Assembly (NCBI GenBank): GCA_020216745.1
Contig: JAIWNQ010000181.1
Span: forward strand, 1 to 10,000
Length of the DNA stretch: 10,000 nucleotides
Direction of reading: 5' to 3'
From: Candidatus Hydrogenedens sp.
GTDB lineage: Bacteria > Hydrogenedentota > Hydrogenedentia > Hydrogenedentales > Hydrogenedentaceae
Shown piece after piece: positions 7,560 through 10,000 of this stretch. Position numbers and translations under genes: made by a program. Every line of letters begins with the position of its first letter. Position 1 is the first letter of the stretch. Under the pieces are notes generated by a model that did no database searches, was not told the DNA's origin, and worked only from the letters and a program-made list of their open reading frames with translations.

Positions 7560-8606
7560 ATGAAGAAAGTCGGCTTTGGAATTATTGGTTGTGGTAATAT
7601 AGGTCCTGTTCATGCCGCCGCAATACAAGCGGTTCCTTGTGCGAGATTAGTGGCTGTATCTGATGTGGTGGAAAAGAATGCTTTGCGGTTGGCAAATCAA
7701 TATAATGCAGAGCCGTATACGGATTATAAAAAGATGCTGGAACGAAAAGATATCCAAGCAGTGTGTATTTGTGTTCCCAGTGGTTTAAGGGCAGAAATTG
7801 CTGAAAATTGTGCGGAAGCTGGAAAACATATATTATCTGAGAAACCTCTTGAAGTGACGACTAAAAGAATTGACCGTATTATTAAATCTGCGGATAAATA
7901 TAATGTTCTATTAGGATGTATATTCCAAAGTCGGTTTGCAGAAGGTTCGCGATTGATCAAACAAGCAATAGAGCAAAATCGTTTTGGAAAATTGGTATTA
8001 GGTGATGCCTATATTAAATGGTTCCGTTCAAAAGAATACTATGCCAGTGCTTCATGGCGTGGTACGTGGAAATTAGATGGAGGTGGTGCTTTGATGAACC
8101 AGGGGATACATCAAATCGACTTACTTTTATGGTTTATGGGCCCTGTAAAGCGGGTTTTTGCTCAAACGCAATGTATCGCTCATGAAGGTTTAGAAGTAGA
8201 AGATTTAGCAACCGCTACACTTGAATTTAAAAACGGTGCCTATGGTGTTATTGAAGGTAGCACGGCTATTTGGCCAGGACACCCAGCGCGTGTAGAAGTA
8301 CATGGTTCGGAAGGTAGTGCAGTACTTGAAGATGGGAAACTTATTTTCTGGAAGTTCAGTAGGAGGAAGCCCATTGATGCAAAGGTTGAAAAATCAATGT
8401 CGAAAGAATCAGAATTGGGCTCTGGTGCAAGTGACCCATTGGCAGCTTTAAAGATTGAGGGGCACCGTAGACAAATTGAAGATTTCGCTCAAGCAATATT
8501 AAAAGGTCGAAAGCCTGCCGTGGATGGAAGAGAAGCACGACATGCTGTTGAATTAATCGAATGTATTTACAAGTCTGCTCGTCTTGGTAAGTATGTTAAT
8601 TTGTAA
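7560..8606 (+). CDS. Gfo/Idh/MocA family NAD(P)-dependent oxidoreductase
   Basis: A 348-residue cytoplasmic oxidoreductase of the glucose-fructose oxidoreductase/inositol dehydrogenase family, which usually oxidises or epimerises sugars, inositols or nucleotide sugars. The N-terminal Rossmann domain starts with GIIGCGNIG (7-15) and has the acidic Asp35 in AVSD. The family EKP motif is Glu94-Lys95-Pro96, with Lys95 the expected catalytic lysine. The C-terminal substrate domain (about 123-348) carries LDGGGALMNQGIHQIDLL (172-189), in which His184 and Asp187 are the usual active-site pair. Length and architecture are complete, with no signal peptide. A strong ribosome site supports the start. 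The gene opens the plus-strand unit, divergent from the mtlD-like gene, and is followed after 13 nt by the parvulin-like gene. The substrate cannot be assigned. The motif spacing recalls nucleotide-sugar or myo-inositol-type members, but this is only suggestive. Confidence 0.92.
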   Translation: MKKVGFGIIGCGNIGPVHAAAIQAVPCARLVAVSDVVEKNALRLANQYNAEPYTDYKKMLERKDIQAVCICVPSGLRAEIAENCAEAGKHILSEKPLEVTTKRIDRIIKSADKYNVLLGCIFQSRFAEGSRLIKQAIEQNRFGKLVLGDAYIKWFRSKEYYASASWRGTWKLDGGGALMNQGIHQIDLLLWFMGPVKRVFAQTQCIAHEGLEVEDLATATLEFKNGAYGVIEGSTAIWPGHPARVEVHGSEGSAVLEDGKLIFWKFSRRKPIDAKVEKSMSKESELGSGASDPLAALKIEGHRRQIEDFAQAILKGRKPAVDGREARHAVELIECIYKSARLGKYVNL

Positions 8607-8619
8607 AAATGGCTTTAAT

Positions 8620-9642
8620 ATGACACATAACGGTATTTTATTAAGAATAGGACTACGTACTTTTATTGCATTTTGTTGGGCTATTACGGCCTCCTTTTCA
8701 GCTGAAAATACAGTGAATCATAAGGATTTTGCAACGAATGTAACTCCTACTTCGGTATCTGATGAAAAGCTGGTTCAGGTAGGTTCTGAAATAATAACCA
8801 AAGCAGATTACCAAGCCTATTTGCGATATAGACAGTTAGAATTACAGAAAACAGCATATTTAAATTCCACTCAACATTATGAGCAATTTCAGCGGAAAGT
8901 TCTCGATGAGATTGTAGAACATACCATGATATTTTTGTTGGCGAGTCGTGAAAATATTACATATTCTCAAGAGGAAGTTGAACATATTTACGAAGAGGGT
9001 ATTCAGTTGTTAGGTGGAAAAGAGGCTTATCAACGCTGGTTACAATCATATCACCTATCAGATGAGTATATTAAGCAACAGATTATAAAGAAAATTATGG
9101 TAGATACGTATATTGAAAATATTAAAAAAACTGTTTCTATTTCTGAAAAAGATGTTGAAGAAGCATATCAGAAGTATAAGAAAATGGGCATTATCAAAAG
9201 AAATGTAGATACCTATGACTTTGCAAATATTTTAATAGTTGATTTTGTTGGAGACCCTGAGAAGGAAAAGTTGATTAATGAAATCTACCGAAGAACACAA
9301 AAAGGAGAAGATTTTTTTGCACTTGCTAAAGAATATTCACAGGATACATTTTCTTCCCATCAAAATTATATGTATTATGAGATGACACTAAATGATGTTC
9401 AACCCGAGATAAAACATTACCTGGTATTTCTTCCAGAGGGTGCTATTTCTCCTCCGTTTCATTCACGAAATGGTTGGAATATAATTAAAATAGTATCAAA
9501 AAATAGCCCTGGTGACGTACCACTGGCAAAGGTAGAAAAAGGGATTCAGAGAGACCTTGTTCAACAAAAGGTTAGAGAAGTATTAAAACAGGAGTTGGAA
9601 AAATTGAAAAATGAAATAACAATAACCTATTTCTATAACTAA
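8620..9642 (+). CDS. Secreted SurA/PpiC-like protein with a degenerate parvulin domain
   Basis: A 340-residue exported protein resembling SurA/PrsA-type folding factors of the periplasm. Residues 1-28 look like a signal peptide: basic start, hydrophobic core TFIAFCWAITASF, and likely cleavage near Ser-Ala-Glu at 27-29. There is no lipobox cysteine. Residues about 50-185 form a helical SurA-N-like domain, about 199-293 a parvulin-like domain (FANILIV, YSQDTFSS, LPEGAISPPFHSRNGWNIIKIV), and 300-333 a charged C-terminal helix. Both histidines normally conserved in parvulins appear as Asn (Asn203 and Asn287), and the usual GGDLG turn is absent (QNYMYYEM), so it is probably a chaperone without isomerase activity. 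The ATG at 8620 is chosen because it gives a clean signal peptide. ATG 8593 and TTG 8584 are in-frame alternatives overlapping the previous gene, and none has a convincing ribosome site. Translation may be coupled to the upstream gene, which ends 13 nt earlier. Confidence 0.82.
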   Translation: MTHNGILLRIGLRTFIAFCWAITASFSAENTVNHKDFATNVTPTSVSDEKLVQVGSEIITKADYQAYLRYRQLELQKTAYLNSTQHYEQFQRKVLDEIVEHTMIFLLASRENITYSQEEVEHIYEEGIQLLGGKEAYQRWLQSYHLSDEYIKQQIIKKIMVDTYIENIKKTVSISEKDVEEAYQKYKKMGIIKRNVDTYDFANILIVDFVGDPEKEKLINEIYRRTQKGEDFFALAKEYSQDTFSSHQNYMYYEMTLNDVQPEIKHYLVFLPEGAISPPFHSRNGWNIIKIVSKNSPGDVPLAKVEKGIQRDLVQQKVREVLKQELEKLKNEITITYFYN

Positions 9643-9664
9643 AGAGATAATAGGGACTGATTCT

Positions 9665-10000
9665 ATGGTAACAAAAGACGTGCTAATTATCGGTGGAGGA
9701 ATGATAGTTCACGACCAAATTCTACCTTCGTTATATCACTTGCAAAGAATTGGTTTGATTGGGGAGATTTCTATCTGTGCGAGACATACGACACCGTTAA
9801 AACATTTGCAGGAAAGCCCATTTATTAGAGAGGCTTTCCCTGACCAAACATTTAATTCTTTTCCTTCTCTGGATACGTCCGAGAGTGAATACTATCCAGA
9901 TTTATACAAAGAGGCGATAAAGACATTATCACCCCGCCAATGTGTTTTTGTCGCATTACCTGACCATTTGCATTATCCCGCTATTATGGAAGCACTTACT
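9665..10000 (+). CDS. Second Gfo/Idh/MocA-like oxidoreductase, N-terminal part (3' end outside window)
   Basis: An open frame of 112 codons runs from the ATG at 9665 to the right edge without a stop. The start DVLIIGGGMIVHDQILPSL (5-23) is a beta-alpha Rossmann unit, and residues 94-111 (VFVALPDHLHYPAIMEAL) match the Gfo/Idh/MocA segment leading to the catalytic lysine, which lies beyond the edge. The nucleotide-binding glycine motif is non-standard: Gly10-x-Gly12 is present, but Val15 replaces the third glycine. The stretch between the first two strands is long, with an insert-like part (about 50-80). An AGGGA (9652-9656) 8 nt upstream is a fair ribosome site. It follows the parvulin-like gene by 22 nt and is probably in the same operon as the first Gfo/Idh gene. 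Substrate unknown. Confidence 0.8.
   Translation, partial: MVTKDVLIIGGGMIVHDQILPSLYHLQRIGLIGEISICARHTTPLKHLQESPFIREAFPDQTFNSFPSLDTSESEYYPDLYKEAIKTLSPRQCVFVALPDHLHYPAIMEALT

Noticed and set aside
7431..7628. Minus-strand 65-codon frame upstream of the mtlD-like gene
   Set aside because: It overlaps the control region and the start of the Gfo/Idh gene on the other strand, has no ribosome site, and has a low-complexity composition.
8584..8619. Upstream TTG or ATG starts for the parvulin-like gene
   Set aside because: They overlap the previous gene, lack a clear ribosome site, and lengthen the signal peptide's front part unnaturally. They are not fully excluded.
1..10000. CRISPR arrays, tRNA genes, insertion sequences, phage or defence genes
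   Set aside because: On reading both strands I found no regularly spaced repeats, no tRNA-like fold, no transposase motifs and no terminal inverted repeats.

Overview
The window is an AT-rich, densely packed stretch of bacterial chromosome holding eight protein-coding genes: six complete, one cut by the left edge and one cut by the right edge. No tRNA, rRNA, CRISPR array, insertion sequence or phage gene was found, and no stretch over 300 bases lacks a gene. Three points suggest a Gram-negative-type bacterium: a ClpB disaggregase, a secreted SurA/PpiC-like folding factor, and a taste for Gfo/Idh/MocA sugar oxidoreductases. The style resembles PVC-type or related candidate-phylum bacteria, but that is an impression from protein style. 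The window has no taxonomic marker.

Layout. (1) 1-1009, plus strand: the C-terminal part of clpB. (2) 1026-1075: a strong hairpin that serves as a shared terminator between clpB and the convergent minus-strand genes. (3) 7405 down to 1082, minus strand: a probable four-gene run of a mannitol-1-phosphate dehydrogenase-like gene, the E2 acyltransferase of a 2-oxo acid dehydrogenase complex, its E3 dihydrolipoyl dehydrogenase (lpdA), and a large YfhO-type membrane protein. The first three are tightly spaced (13 and 38 nt). The YfhO gene follows after 81 nt and may also have its own promoter. (4) 7406-7559: a divergent control region. It holds a perfect inverted repeat whose two arms each carry a TATAAT box, one facing each way. 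(5) 7560-10000, plus strand: a Gfo/Idh/MocA oxidoreductase, a secreted parvulin-like protein that lacks the family's histidines, and the start of a second Gfo/Idh/MocA oxidoreductase.

How the genes fit together. The minus-strand unit pairs a sugar-alcohol phosphate dehydrogenase with the E2 and E3 parts of an acyl-CoA-forming complex. No E1 gene lies in the unit, so E1 must be encoded elsewhere. The plus-strand unit carries two NAD(P)-dependent sugar-type oxidoreductases around an exported chaperone-like protein. Both units start from the same 154-bp gap and could be co-regulated. The genes are mostly recognisable housekeeping or carbohydrate-metabolism families. The unusual points are the E1-less complex operon, an E2 with two subunit-binding domains, the His-less parvulin, and the palindromic divergent promoter. 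I see no clear sign of an entirely new system.
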